Numbered from the stretch's first letter, positions 55,938-64,000 are shown. The stretch: DNA of 64,000 nucleotides from Amycolatopsis azurea DSM 43854 (GCF_001995215.1 NZ_MUXN01000016.1:255705-319704), one strand, 5' to 3'. The notes: a model not told the origin generated them from the sequence alone. Program-made: numbers and translations.

Positions 55938-55976
55938 CGGTCGGGGTGCCCGGCGCCGCTCCGGACACCCCGACCG
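55938..55976 (-). terminator. First hairpin after the sugar dehydrogenase gene
   Basis: CGGTCGGGGTG (55938-55948) pairs with CACCCCGACCG (55966-55976), with extra CCGG pairing inside. It begins 4 nt after the stop codon. Confidence 0.6.
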
Positions 55977-55980
55977 TGAC

Positions 55981-58542
55981 TCAGGACGCGGCCTTGGAAT
56001 TGCCGCGCAGTTTGACGTTGGCCGTCGAGGCGTTCTTGATCGCCGTCTCGATCTGCGCCATCGTCGAGGACGAGGACAAGCCCGGCACCGTCGCCGTGTT
56101 CAGCGCGTAGAGCGTGAACGTGTAGGGATGGCTGGAACCGCCGGGGCAGGGGCCGAAGTACTTCTGTGTGTTCGCACCGCTTCCCATGGCTTTCTGCTTG
56201 GCGCCGTTCTGGTTCGGGACGGTGTAACCCGCTCCCAGTCCTTCGGGCAGTGACGCCGCGGACGCCGGGAGGTCCCAGATCGCCCAGTGCAGTTTGTTGC
56301 CGTTGTTGGCCACGTCGGCGAAGACGATCGCGTATCCCTTGGCGCCGGTGGTCCCGGCACCCCACGCCAGCGGTGGGGAGGTGTCCTGGCCCGCGGCGCC
56401 GTCACCGGCGCAGCTGTACTTGTCGGGAATGGAAGCGTTGTCGGCGAACGCGGAACTGGCCAGTTTGAACGCTCCCGGCTGCTGCCCACCGCCCGGGAAC
56501 TTCAACCGCACCACCACGTTGTCGATGCCGCTCGGGGTGCCGCCGTTCTTGTCCGCGTTGGTCGAGGTGACCCACAGGCCGCCGTCCGGGGTCTTGGTGA
56601 CCGAGCGGAGCCTGCCCCAGCGGCCGGAGAACAGCGACTGCACCGAACCGACGCCGGTGCCCGACGAGTTGATCTGGGTGGCGAAGAGCTGTTCGCTCGT
56701 GACGGCCGCGATGTAGATCCAGTCGTTGACGATCTCGATCCCGCTCGGCCCGCCGGAACTGGTCGGCCAGGTCTTCTTCGGCGCGACCGTGCCACCGCAG
56801 CTGCCGTCGGTGCCTTCGCACTGGGGCCAGCCGAAGTTGCCGCCCTTCTGGATCAGGTTGAGCTCGTCCAGCTTGCCGTCACCGAACTCCGAGGACCACA
56901 GCTGCCCGCGGGAGTCCCATGCCAGGCCCTGCGGGTTGCGGTGCCCGAAGCTCCAGACGTAGCGGGCGTTGCCGCCGGTGGAGAAGAACGGGTTGTCGCT
57001 CGGCGCCGAACCGTCGGTGTTGACCCGCAGGATCTTCCCGTTGAGCGAACCCTTGTTCTGCGCGGTGTCCTTGTTCTGGCCGTCGCCGACGGTGGCGTAG
57101 AGCTTGCCGTCCGGGCCGAAACGGAGCCTTCCGCCGTTGTGGTAACGGTTCTTCGCGATCCCGGTGAGCACCGGGATCGACGTCGACGACAGCTTTCCGT
57201 TGTCGTAGGTCATCTTCACGATCCGGTTGTCGCCGGAAGCCGTGTGGTACAGGTAGATCGCGTGATCGGTGGCGTAGTTCGGCGAGATCGCGATGCCGAG
57301 CAGACCGCCCTCGCCGTTCGTGCCGACCGCGCCGGGAACCTTGCCGACCGCGGTCTTCTCGCCCGACGGCGTGATCCGCAGGATCTCGAACCGGTCCCGT
57401 TCGGTCGCCAGTGCGCTGCCGTCCGGCAGGAAGTCGACCGACCAGGCGAGGTCGACCTTCGTGATGTCCTTGTCGTACTCAGGGATTCCGCCGCCCGCGT
57501 TCCCGCTCGTCTTGGTGGTCAGCGCGGTGCTCGCGGCCGAGACGTTGCCGTCGAGGTCACGGGCCTTCACCGTGAACGTGTACGACGTGTTCGCCGTCAG
57601 TCCGGTGATCGTGGCGTCGAGGGAAGGGGTCGTCGCGACCTTCGTGGTGCCCTGGTAGACGTCATAGCCGGCGACGGTGCCGCTGTCGTCCGTGGAAGCG
57701 TTCCACGCCAAGGAGACGCTGTTCGCGGTCACCGACGTCGAGCGCAGGTTCCCCGGCACGGTCGGCGGGGTGGTGTCCCCGCTGGGTGGCGTGGTGAACT
57801 GCACGACATTGCTTTGCTGCGAAGGGTTTCCGGCCGCGTCGAAGGCACCGACCGAGATGTCGTAGGCCGTGTTCGGCTGGAGGTTGTCGACGGTCGCGGT
57901 GAGTGTGTTCCCGTCGACGCTCTTGAGGACGTTGCCGCCGCGCATGACGTCGTAGCGGACCACGCCGACGTTGTCGGTCGCGGCCTCCCAGGTGAAGGTG
58001 GCGCTCCGGGCCTTGATGTCCTTGGCCGCCAGGTTCTTGGGCGGGGTCGGCGCTTCGGCGTCGGACACTCCGCTCGCGGTGAGCTTGTCCGCGTTGGGGC
58101 CGCCTTCCGCCGTCGTCGCGGTGGTGCGGATCTTGTTGGCCCCGGCGGCCAGCGTGACGTCCTTCGTGACGGTCTTCCAGGTGGTCCAAGCCCCGGAACC
58201 GGGGAAGGACAGCGTCCCCGCGGAAGTGCCGTTGACGCTCAGCGAGACCGGCCTGTCGACCGTGGTTCCGTTGGCGTAGCGGAAAGTCAGTGTCTGGGTT
58301 CCGGCCTGCGCGGCGTTCACCGTGTACTCGACATAGCTGCCGACGACGTTGTCGAAGTTCACGAACCCGGTGCCGGAATAGCCCGCGTGGTTCTTTTCGA
58401 CGGCGCCTTGGGAGATCGTCGCGGCTTCGGATTCGTAGTCGGTCGGTGCCGCGCCGGCGGGAAGGGCCGGCAGGACGGCGAGGGTCATCGCCGTCGCTGC
58501 GGCACACGTGCCGAGCGCGCGCCACGGTGGTCGGGGTGCCAC
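55981..58542 (-). CDS. Secreted CBM-FN3-FN3-sugar dehydrogenase-PEBP fusion
   Basis: The 853-residue protein has a Sec signal (1 to about 32) and five domains. A CBM35/6-like module (about 35-150) is followed by two fibronectin type III domains (about 160-255 and 262-350). A PQQ-dependent soluble aldose dehydrogenase-like propeller (about 355-690) has the hallmark YHNGGRLRFGPDGKLYATVGDG with its catalytic-type His. A C-terminal YbhB/RAF-kinase-inhibitor (PEBP) domain follows (about 695-853; HWAIWDLP, HPYTFTLYAL). GTG 58542 is chosen because GGAGG lies 5 nt upstream. It probably oxidises a polysaccharide-derived sugar outside the cell. Confidence 0.85.
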   Translation of the reverse strand: MAPRPPWRALGTCAAATAMTLAVLPALPAGAAPTDYESEAATISQGAVEKNHAGYSGTGFVNFDNVVGSYVEYTVNAAQAGTQTLTFRYANGTTVDRPVSLSVNGTSAGTLSFPGSGAWTTWKTVTKDVTLAAGANKIRTTATTAEGGPNADKLTASGVSDAEAPTPPKNLAAKDIKARSATFTWEAATDNVGVVRYDVMRGGNVLKSVDGNTLTATVDNLQPNTAYDISVGAFDAAGNPSQQSNVVQFTTPPSGDTTPPTVPGNLRSTSVTANSVSLAWNASTDDSGTVAGYDVYQGTTKVATTPSLDATITGLTANTSYTFTVKARDLDGNVSAASTALTTKTSGNAGGGIPEYDKDITKVDLAWSVDFLPDGSALATERDRFEILRITPSGEKTAVGKVPGAVGTNGEGGLLGIAISPNYATDHAIYLYHTASGDNRIVKMTYDNGKLSSTSIPVLTGIAKNRYHNGGRLRFGPDGKLYATVGDGQNKDTAQNKGSLNGKILRVNTDGSAPSDNPFFSTGGNARYVWSFGHRNPQGLAWDSRGQLWSSEFGDGKLDELNLIQKGGNFGWPQCEGTDGSCGGTVAPKKTWPTSSGGPSGIEIVNDWIYIAAVTSEQLFATQINSSGTGVGSVQSLFSGRWGRLRSVTKTPDGGLWVTSTNADKNGGTPSGIDNVVVRLKFPGGGQQPGAFKLASSAFADNASIPDKYSCAGDGAAGQDTSPPLAWGAGTTGAKGYAIVFADVANNGNKLHWAIWDLPASAASLPEGLGAGYTVPNQNGAKQKAMGSGANTQKYFGPCPGGSSHPYTFTLYALNTATVPGLSSSSTMAQIETAIKNASTANVKLRGNSKAAS

Positions 58543-58621
58543 TGGAGCCTCCATGCGTGAAGTGGGGGACGGGAGGTGCAACGGCGGACCGGGGCGAGAC
58601 CCGGCGGGGGATCGTTTTAGT

Positions 58622-58677
58622 TAGGAAACTTTCCTATCTATGGTTCAGATCACACACCAGTGGGTGCTTCGTGTCAA
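58622..58677 (-). promoter_or_regulatory. Strong promoter with downstream operator for the sugar dehydrogenase fusion
   Basis: On the minus strand TTGACA (58672-58677) is followed after exactly 17 nt by TGTGAT (58649-58654). TAGGAAA-C-TTTCCTA (58622-58636), a perfect palindrome, lies at about +6 to +20 from the expected start near 58642, so a repressor bound there would block initiation or early elongation. The leader from there to the GTG is about 100 nt. Confidence 0.65.
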
Positions 58678-58748
58678 TAGTCGACCAACATCAACACGGA
58701 GTGTCACGCCCGCTGTCGCGTTCAGCGGGACGGCGGTACCCCTAGAAA

Positions 58749-58810
58749 GCATCTAGTCCTCTGGATGCGGTCCTCGCGTGTGCAAGTACCGCATCCAGAG
58801 GACTAGATGC
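58749..58810. repeat. Perfect 23-bp-arm palindrome, GCATYTAGTCCTCT family, copy 2
   Basis: Arms 58749-58771 and 58788-58810 (left begins GCATCTAGTCCTCTGGATGC) enclose a 16-nt loop CCTCGCGTGTGCAAGT. It lies 18 nt past the stop of the flavin-oxidoreductase-like gene. The loop and outer stem resemble the copy after whiA, while the stem bases differ in compensating pairs. Confidence 0.9.
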
Positions 58811-58827
58811 GAAGGGGAGAAGGGGCG

Positions 58828-59265
58828 TCAGCCGGCGATGTCGGCCCGCGCGATCACCTTCACGATTTTCGCCCGCACCAAGGACTCCTCGGGGACGGCG
58901 TTGCGCTTGCCGTAGGCCTCGGCCTTGTCTGCGCCCATGTACCGGCCACCGAGCCTGGTCGCCCATTCGAGCATCTCGTCGTAGTCGTCGTGCAACACGG
59001 CCTCGGCGGTGAACTGCACATACGAGTACGGCGGCTTCTGGTCGTCGACGGCCAGCGAAAGCCGCGGGTCGCGCCGCAGCGCCTTCCCCTTGAGCGTGTC
59101 GGTGCCGGTGGTGAAGATCAGCTCGTCCCCGTCAGGGCCCTCGTTCAGCAGGAACCACACCGGCGTCACGATCGCCGCCCCGTTCGCGCGGACCAGGCCG
59201 AGCATGCCCGTCCGCGTCCCTTCGCTCGCGAAGGCCCACCATTCGTCACGGCTCATTTCACGCAT
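58828..59265 (-). CDS. Pyridoxamine-5'-phosphate-oxidase-fold flavin/F420 protein
   Basis: The 145-residue split-barrel protein begins REMSRDEWWAFASEGTRTGMLGLVRANG and has AIVTPVWFLLNE and LIFTTGTDTLKGKALRRDPRLSLAVDDQ, the strand and cofactor-binding pattern of PPOX-class FMN- or F420-binding oxidoreductases. The cofactor and substrate cannot be told from sequence. ATG 59265 is supported by a -10 box 7 nt upstream. It is divergent from the condensin-like operon. Confidence 0.8.
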   Translation of the reverse strand: MREMSRDEWWAFASEGTRTGMLGLVRANGAAIVTPVWFLLNEGPDGDELIFTTGTDTLKGKALRRDPRLSLAVDDQKPPYSYVQFTAEAVLHDDYDEMLEWATRLGGRYMGADKAEAYGKRNAVPEESLVRAKIVKVIARADIAG

Positions 59266-59272
59266 GAACCAG

Positions 59273-59278
59273 ACGCTA
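59273..59278 (-). promoter_or_regulatory. Predicted leaderless -10 box (TAGCGT)
   Basis: On the minus strand TAGCGT ends 7 nt before the ATG of the PPOX-fold gene. Confidence 0.55.
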
Positions 59279-59336
59279 CCGCCGCCCGGAGGCCCGGGCA
59301 CCCCGGTCACCCGTGCGGGGTGGGAGGGGCGGCGAC

Positions 59337-59342
59337 TAGCCT
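59337..59342 (+). promoter_or_regulatory. Predicted leaderless -10 box (TAGCCT)
   Basis: TAGCCT ends 8 nt before the GTG at 59351, the first gene of the condensin-like operon. Confidence 0.5.
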
Positions 59343-59350
59343 GGCCTGCT

Positions 59351-60829
59351 GTGCGAGACGACGAGCTGACCGGGATGGGGCTGGCCGACGAGGGGCTGAC
59401 CCGCCGCCTCAAGGCGCTGGCCTGCACCGCGCCCTTGCACGACCTCGACGCGCGCAAGGCGAAGCTCGACTGGGCGGACGCCACGATCTACCAGATGGCC
59501 GAGATCGCCCTGCACACGATCGACCAGGTCACCGTGTCGATGGACTTCGACACCGGCGCCGACCACGAACAGGTGATCACGCGGTTGCTGCCGTTCGTCG
59601 CGCTCCAGGCGCCGGGCCGGACGCCGGACGAGCACGCCAAGGTCGCCCGGTGGGTGCTGGACAACCTGATCAACGTCGGCACCACCGATCGCGGGTTCCG
59701 CCGCGTCTACGGCTCCATCGGCCCCGGCGGCGGCTACCAGCGCCGTCAGTTCGACTTCAAGCTGCTCGTCGAACTGGCCGCGCCCGACGGCGAGGTCTAC
59801 CTGCGCGCCACCGACGAGGCGATCAACGTGCTGGTCGGCGCGCTGGACACCGACGTCGAGTCCGCGCAGATCGCGGCCGAGGTCAAACTGGAGAACCTGA
59901 TCAACCGCGGCCGCCTCGCCGACGCGAAGCTCGCCGCCGAGCAGGCCCGCTATCGCACGGTCCAGTACGGCGAGACACTGCGCGCCAAACTCGACGCCAC
60001 CCGGCGCGACGTGCGCGCGGTCGACTGGGAGCGCGAGGTCCCGGACCTGCTGGACCAGGCCCTGTCCCATATCGAGTCCCGCTTCCGCGCCGAGAACGCG
60101 ATCCTCAAGAACATCACCGCGTCGAGGGACGAGACCGAGGACCTCGACCGCAAACGCCGCGCCGCGGAGCTCGTCGACATCGTCGGTGACTGCATCCGCC
60201 GCCACACGCGGCTCCAGTCGAGGCTGGCCGACGCCGGCGCGGTGTTCCGCGCCGAGCAGGACCGCCAGCAGTTCTCCGGGCCGCCGCAGCGCGCGACGAT
60301 CGACCTGTTCGGCCAGCTCCTGATGCCGACGCTGGGCCTGCCGATCGCCGAAGCCGTCGCGCCCGCCGAGTCGTTCTTCCACGCCGGGGCCGGGATCTCC
60401 CCGCCGACGGTGCCGTCGCTGTCGTCGCTGGTGTCGCTGCTGCTGCGGCCCGCGCCGGAACGCGACCAGCTCGTCGGCGAGATCCCCGAACCCGAGCTGA
60501 TGCCCGCCGACGTCACCGACCGGTTCGGCGACGAGCAGTGGCGCCTCGCCGACGAACTGCTCGACCTGCCGGAGGTGCCGCGACGGCTCTCCGGGCTGCT
60601 CGAAGAGGCCAGGCGGATCGATCCCGGGCTGCCCGCCCTGGTCGCGTTGCGGGCGGTGCACGCCTACAGTCCCGAGGTCGGCGCGGCGCTGCGGCTGGGG
60701 GAGCGTCAAGTGCTGCTGGCCGTCGACGACGGAACTTTGCTCGAAGACCCCGAGTTCGGCGGGGCGGATCTGCTGCTTTCGTCGGCCAGGGTCGACCGTG
60801 ATGATCAGGAAGAGGAGGAGGTCGCGTGA
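59351..60829 (+). CDS. Kleisin-like (MukF/JetA-type) subunit, putative
   Basis: I do not recognise the family by name. The 492-residue protein is mostly alpha-helical, with a long charged coiled-coil-like stretch in the middle (about residues 215-310; ESRFRAENAILKNITAS, DRKRRAAELVDIVGDCIRRH) and an acidic end (RDDQEEEEVA). Size, helicity and first place in an operon with a winged-helix-like protein and an SMC-like ATPase fit the kleisin of MukBEF/MksBEF/Wadjet complexes (inference). GTG start 59351 follows a -10 box; its stop overlaps the next gene. Confidence 0.6.
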   Translation: MRDDELTGMGLADEGLTRRLKALACTAPLHDLDARKAKLDWADATIYQMAEIALHTIDQVTVSMDFDTGADHEQVITRLLPFVALQAPGRTPDEHAKVARWVLDNLINVGTTDRGFRRVYGSIGPGGGYQRRQFDFKLLVELAAPDGEVYLRATDEAINVLVGALDTDVESAQIAAEVKLENLINRGRLADAKLAAEQARYRTVQYGETLRAKLDATRRDVRAVDWEREVPDLLDQALSHIESRFRAENAILKNITASRDETEDLDRKRRAAELVDIVGDCIRRHTRLQSRLADAGAVFRAEQDRQQFSGPPQRATIDLFGQLLMPTLGLPIAEAVAPAESFFHAGAGISPPTVPSLSSLVSLLLRPAPERDQLVGEIPEPELMPADVTDRFGDEQWRLADELLDLPEVPRRLSGLLEEARRIDPGLPALVALRAVHAYSPEVGAALRLGERQVLLAVDDGTLLEDPEFGGADLLLSSARVDRDDQEEEEVA

Positions 60830-61626
60830 CGACGGGGATTTCCACAGGGGACGTCGAATCCGCGGCCCGGCTCGTCTCGTTCGGCATGCGGCCGAAGCAG
60901 CTGCCGTCGCGGGACGTCGTCTACGGCGATCTCGTCCGGCGCTATGGCGAGGACAGGGCGTTCAAGCAGCTCACGCACGCTGTCGCGGCCGGGCTCGGGC
61001 TGATGGTGCTGGAGGTCAATCTCCAGGCCGGTGCCGTGCTGGCGGCGACCGACGAGTCCGTTTTCGAGATCAAGATGGACAGCTACGCCCGGCAGAGCAA
61101 GATCCGCGAACGCCGTGAGACCGAGAAGGTGCTGCACGGGCTCGTCCACCTCGCGACCGCCGCGCTCGGCTACCCGCGCCCGGACGACCTCGCCAACGAC
61201 ACCTACATCGGCCGCGTCAGCGTCGAGCAGGTGGACGCGATGGTGCGCGAGGCCTGCCGGATCCTCGACGAGCGCGCGGCGGAGGCCGAGGCGAACAACG
61301 ACCCGCTGGCCGACGCGCCCGAACTCGAACAGGCCTGGCGCGCCTACGCCCGGCGTCCGGCGGCCGCGGCGACCAAGGACGGCAGGCTGGCGTCGGACAC
61401 CACGCGCGGCATGGTCGCGCGGGCGCTGCGTTTCCTCGCCGATCAAGGCTTTCTCGTCCAGGTCAGCGGCGAACAGGGCGGGACCTACCGCACGACACCG
61501 CGTTATCAGGTGCAGGTGCGCGAACTCGCCGCCGACGCGGCCTTCGACGATCTGCTCGAACTGAACGTGGTCTCGGTCGCCAACGGCGGCGGAACTTTGC
61601 GCGCCGCCGCGTCGGACACGCTGTAA
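60826..61626 (+). CDS. Kite-like (MukE/JetB-type) winged-helix subunit, putative
   Basis: The 266-residue protein has an N-terminal winged-helix-like region (PSRDVVYGDLVRRYGEDRAF) and a C-terminal one (TTRGMVARALRFLADQGFLVQV), with a helical middle. Tandem winged helices are the mark of kite subunits that bind kleisins in MukE/JetB-type complexes. GTG 60826 overlaps the previous stop and has GGAGGAGGT just upstream. Assignment rests on operon context and fold pattern, not a named motif. Confidence 0.6.
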   Translation: MTTGISTGDVESAARLVSFGMRPKQLPSRDVVYGDLVRRYGEDRAFKQLTHAVAAGLGLMVLEVNLQAGAVLAATDESVFEIKMDSYARQSKIRERRETEKVLHGLVHLATAALGYPRPDDLANDTYIGRVSVEQVDAMVREACRILDERAAEAEANNDPLADAPELEQAWRAYARRPAAAATKDGRLASDTTRGMVARALRFLADQGFLVQVSGEQGGTYRTTPRYQVQVRELAADAAFDDLLELNVVSVANGGGTLRAAASDTL

Positions 61627-61638
61627 CAAGGGGAGTCG

Positions 61639-64000
61639 ATGTACGAGCTTTCGCGGGTTCGCCTGCACTCGGTGGGCCCGGCGGGCGCGCGGTACCAGGA
61701 CGTCGTGCTGGACTTCAGCGGCGTCGGCGCGGCCATCACCGCGCCCAAGCAGGACGCGCTGTTCAGCGCCGGGATCCACCTGGCGGGGGAGGGGCCGCCG
61801 CGCCGGCCGTCGCCGGCGAGCGTGCTGTTCCTGGAGAACGGCGGCGGCAAATCCGTCCTGATCAAGCTGATCTTCTCGGTGATGCTGCCCGGCCGCCGAC
61901 AGGTCGTCGGCACGACCAACACCAAGGTGCTGGAGAAGTTCGTCGCCGCCAAGGACGTCTCGCACGTCGTGCTGGAGTGGCTGCAGGTCGAGACCGGCCA
62001 CAGGGTGATCACCGGCAAGGTGTCGGAATGGCGCGGGCACGTGGTGTCGGCGGACTCGGAGAACCTCGCCGACTCCTGGTACTGCTTCCGCCCCACGCCC
62101 TCGCTCGATCTGGACACGCTGCCGCTGACGTCCGACGGCAGGCTGCTGACCATGTCCGGCTTCCACGACCAGCTCGACAAGGTGCACGGCGGCGAGCCGG
62201 AACTGGAGCTGTTCTGGACCCGGCGCCACCACGAGTGGACGTCCCGGCTCGACGGCCTCGGCCTCGACACCGAGCTCTTCCGGTACCAGCGCGCGATGAA
62301 CGCCGGTGAGGGCGAGGCGGCGGACGCCTTCGCGTTCAGCACCGACGAGGCGTTCGTCGAGTTCCTGCTGCGCGCGGTCCTTTCGGAGGAGGAGCCGAAG
62401 GATCTCGCCGAGGTCGTCGCGACCTACGCGCACAACCTCGCCCAGCGCGGGGACCTGTTGTCGGAGCGGGACTTCGTCGCGGGGGCGCTCGACCTGCTCA
62501 CGCCGCTGGCGGAGGAGGAAGGCGTCGCCGCCGCGTCGCGGAAGCTCGCCGACGCGGCCCGCGCCGAGATGCGGACGCTCGCCGGTCAGGTCGCCGCTCG
62601 CGACAAGCTGGAGAACGAGCGGCTGAGCGGCCTGGAACAGCACGTCGACGAGGTGAAGTCCGCCGAGAAGCTGGCCGAGGGCGATCACCGCCGTCTCACC
62701 GCCGGGGTCACCGAACTCCGGCGCCTGGTCGGAAAACTGCGGCTCGACGAGGCGCAGGAGAGCAAGAAGCGGATCGACGGCGAACTGGCCGAGGCCAAGA
62801 CCGCCGCCGAGGCCTGGCGTGAATGCGCCACCGTGCTCAACCACCTCAACGCCGCCCGCAAGGCGCGTGATTTCCGGGAGCTGGTGGGGAGCCGCGAGCA
62901 GAAGGCGCAGCCCGCGCTCCAGGCGCGCAACACCGCGGCCGCCGCGCTCGCCAGGGGACTGCTGGCGCTGGCCAAGAACGCCACCGAACAGGCCTCGAAG
63001 GCCGAAGCCCATGTCGGCGCCCTGCGCGCCGAAGCGGAGAAAGCCCAAGCCGAGCGCGACGAGTCGGCGAACCTCGCGGCCTCGCGCCGGGCGGAAGCCC
63101 GCGGGCTGGGGTCGCGGATCGCGGAAATCCGCGAGGAGATCGCGGAAGCGGTCCGGTCCGGCGCGCTCAAGGCCGGGGCCGACGTCGCCGAGGCGGCGCG
63201 TGCGGCCCGGACCGAGGCCGAGACGACCGCCGCGGAACTCGTCCGCCGTGAGCAGGAACTCGAACGCGTGACGGAGGATCTGCGGTCGGCGCAGACCACC
63301 GTCAACGACGCGCACCGGCTCGCGGGGTCCACAAAGGACAGGCTGGAACGCGCGGCCGAGGAGCTCGACAGGGCCAACCGGCGCACCGACGCGCTCGCCG
63401 TCGAACCCCGGCTGAGCGAACTCCTCGGCGCGGACGACGTCGCGCTGGAGACCGACCTCCCGGTGCTGCTGGAACGGCTGCGCGAGGCGGGTTCGGCCGC
63501 GGAGAAGGAACAGACCGCGCTGCGGATGGAGGAGTCCGTCGACGAGCGCGCGCTGAACGCGCTCGGTTCGGGCGGTCTCCTGCCCGCCCCCGAAGAGGTC
63601 CAGGCCGCGTTGGACGCGCTGGAAGCCGCCGGGATGAACGCGTGGTCCGGCTGGCGCTATCTGTCTACTTTGGACAAGAAGCGGCGGGCGGCCGTGCTGG
63701 CCCGCGCGCCCCAGCTGGTCTCGGGGATCCTGCTCAACGAGCCGGAGCAGGTCCGGCTCGCCGAGAAGGTCCTGGCGGAGCGACGCCTGCTGCCCAGCAC
63801 GATCATCCCGGTGGCCACGACCGAAGCCACCACGACCGACCGCCTGCCCGGTGAAGCGGGCATCGAGTTCCTCGTGCCGCCCAATCCGGCGATGTACGAC
63901 GAGGAAGCCGCCGACGCCGAGCGCGAGGCGATCGCGCTCCGGCACGCGGAACGGCAGCGCCGCCTGGAGGCGTTGACGACGTCGCTGGCCGACGACAGCG
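61639..64000 (+). CDS. SMC-like ATPase, 5' part (cut by window edge)
   Basis: The reading frame is open from ATG 61639 (AAGGGGAG upstream) through base 64000, giving 787 complete codons with no stop. Residues 66-73 are ENGGGKSV, a Walker A loop of the SMC/Rad50 type. From about residue 300 to 600 the sequence is a charged, alanine-rich coiled coil (for example ELEEL-like and RAEAEKAQAERDE stretches). The C-terminal Walker B/signature half lies outside the window. It is the third gene of the operon and should be its DNA-loop-extruding or clamping motor (inference). Confidence 0.75.
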   Translation, partial: MYELSRVRLHSVGPAGARYQDVVLDFSGVGAAITAPKQDALFSAGIHLAGEGPPRRPSPASVLFLENGGGKSVLIKLIFSVMLPGRRQVVGTTNTKVLEKFVAAKDVSHVVLEWLQVETGHRVITGKVSEWRGHVVSADSENLADSWYCFRPTPSLDLDTLPLTSDGRLLTMSGFHDQLDKVHGGEPELELFWTRRHHEWTSRLDGLGLDTELFRYQRAMNAGEGEAADAFAFSTDEAFVEFLLRAVLSEEEPKDLAEVVATYAHNLAQRGDLLSERDFVAGALDLLTPLAEEEGVAAASRKLADAARAEMRTLAGQVAARDKLENERLSGLEQHVDEVKSAEKLAEGDHRRLTAGVTELRRLVGKLRLDEAQESKKRIDGELAEAKTAAEAWRECATVLNHLNAARKARDFRELVGSREQKAQPALQARNTAAAALARGLLALAKNATEQASKAEAHVGALRAEAEKAQAERDESANLAASRRAEARGLGSRIAEIREEIAEAVRSGALKAGADVAEAARAARTEAETTAAELVRREQELERVTEDLRSAQTTVNDAHRLAGSTKDRLERAAEELDRANRRTDALAVEPRLSELLGADDVALETDLPVLLERLREAGSAAEKEQTALRMEESVDERALNALGSGGLLPAPEEVQAALDALEAAGMNAWSGWRYLSTLDKKRRAAVLARAPQLVSGILLNEPEQVRLAEKVLAERRLLPSTIIPVATTEATTTDRLPGEAGIEFLVPPNPAMYDEEAADAEREAIALRHAERQRRLEALTTSLADDS

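Noticed and set aside
60805-63945. A 1046-codon minus-strand frame over the condensin-like operon
   Set aside because: The plus strand carries overlapping, RBS-preceded genes with a Walker A motif. The minus frame looks like compositional shadow.
59351-64000. Naming the operon jetABC(D) outright
   Set aside because: No JetD gene is visible and the Walker A region differs from the JetC pattern, so only a condensin-like description is justified.

Overview
The window reads as chromosome from a high-GC, spore-forming, filamentous actinomycete, most likely Amycolatopsis or a close relative in the Pseudonocardiaceae. The reasons are the GC-rich third codon positions, the many GTG/TTG starts in overlapping GTGA/ATGA junctions, the developmental regulators BldD and WhiA, and a gene order that follows the actinobacterial core (aroC-aroK-aroB-aroQ; pepQ-efp-nusB-bldD; pyrR-pyrB-pyrC-x-carA-carB-pyrF-mihF-gmk-rpoZ-coaBC-metK-priA; fmt-rsmB; rpe-ribE-ribBA-ribH; uvrC-rapZ-yvcK-whiA). 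The genus call is inference.

Layout. 0.2-5.4 kb: prepilin peptidase, shikimate pathway operon with a lipoprotein inside it, and a GNAT-VOC fusion. 5.4-10.3 kb: secreted beta-propeller lipoprotein, four-TM protein, pepQ-efp-nusB, and bldD on the minus strand. 10.4-19.2 kb: pyrimidine operon with a PyrR RNA site next to the ribosome-binding site. 19.2-25.5 kb: mihF-gmk-rpoZ-coaBC, metK, and a helicase-less PriA. 25.7-36.8 kb: secreted enzymes (pyroglutamyl-peptidase-like, gamma-glutamyltransferase), fmt-rsmB, a flavoprotein, serine hydrolase, alkaline phosphatase with a PHO box, and a NarL-type two-component pair. 36.8-40.6 kb: rpe and riboflavin genes. 40.8-42.5 kb: exonuclease III and a trypsin-like protease. 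42.7-47.5 kb: uvrC-rapZ-yvcK-whiA.

From 47.9 kb to the right edge the content is accessory. It holds a divergent pair made of a caspase-NTPase-FHA-TPR protein and an alpha/beta-hydrolase; gpgS; a TetR/hydroxylase pair; a Nudix protein; a beta-trefoil lectin; and a five-domain secreted sugar-dehydrogenase fusion. It ends in a three-gene operon that looks like an SMC-kleisin-kite (condensin/Wadjet-like) complex whose SMC gene is cut by the window edge.

The intergenic DNA is unusual. Several families of long, near-perfect palindromes sit mostly at gene ends. Two families show compensatory changes in their stems together with conserved loops. A separate array at 23110-23380 repeats an 8-bp CTCGCGTG-like core every 21 bp, in both orientations. 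Many genes also have a TANNNT -10 box 6-8 nt before the start codon, which predicts leaderless transcripts. I saw no tRNA, rRNA, CRISPR array or insertion sequence.
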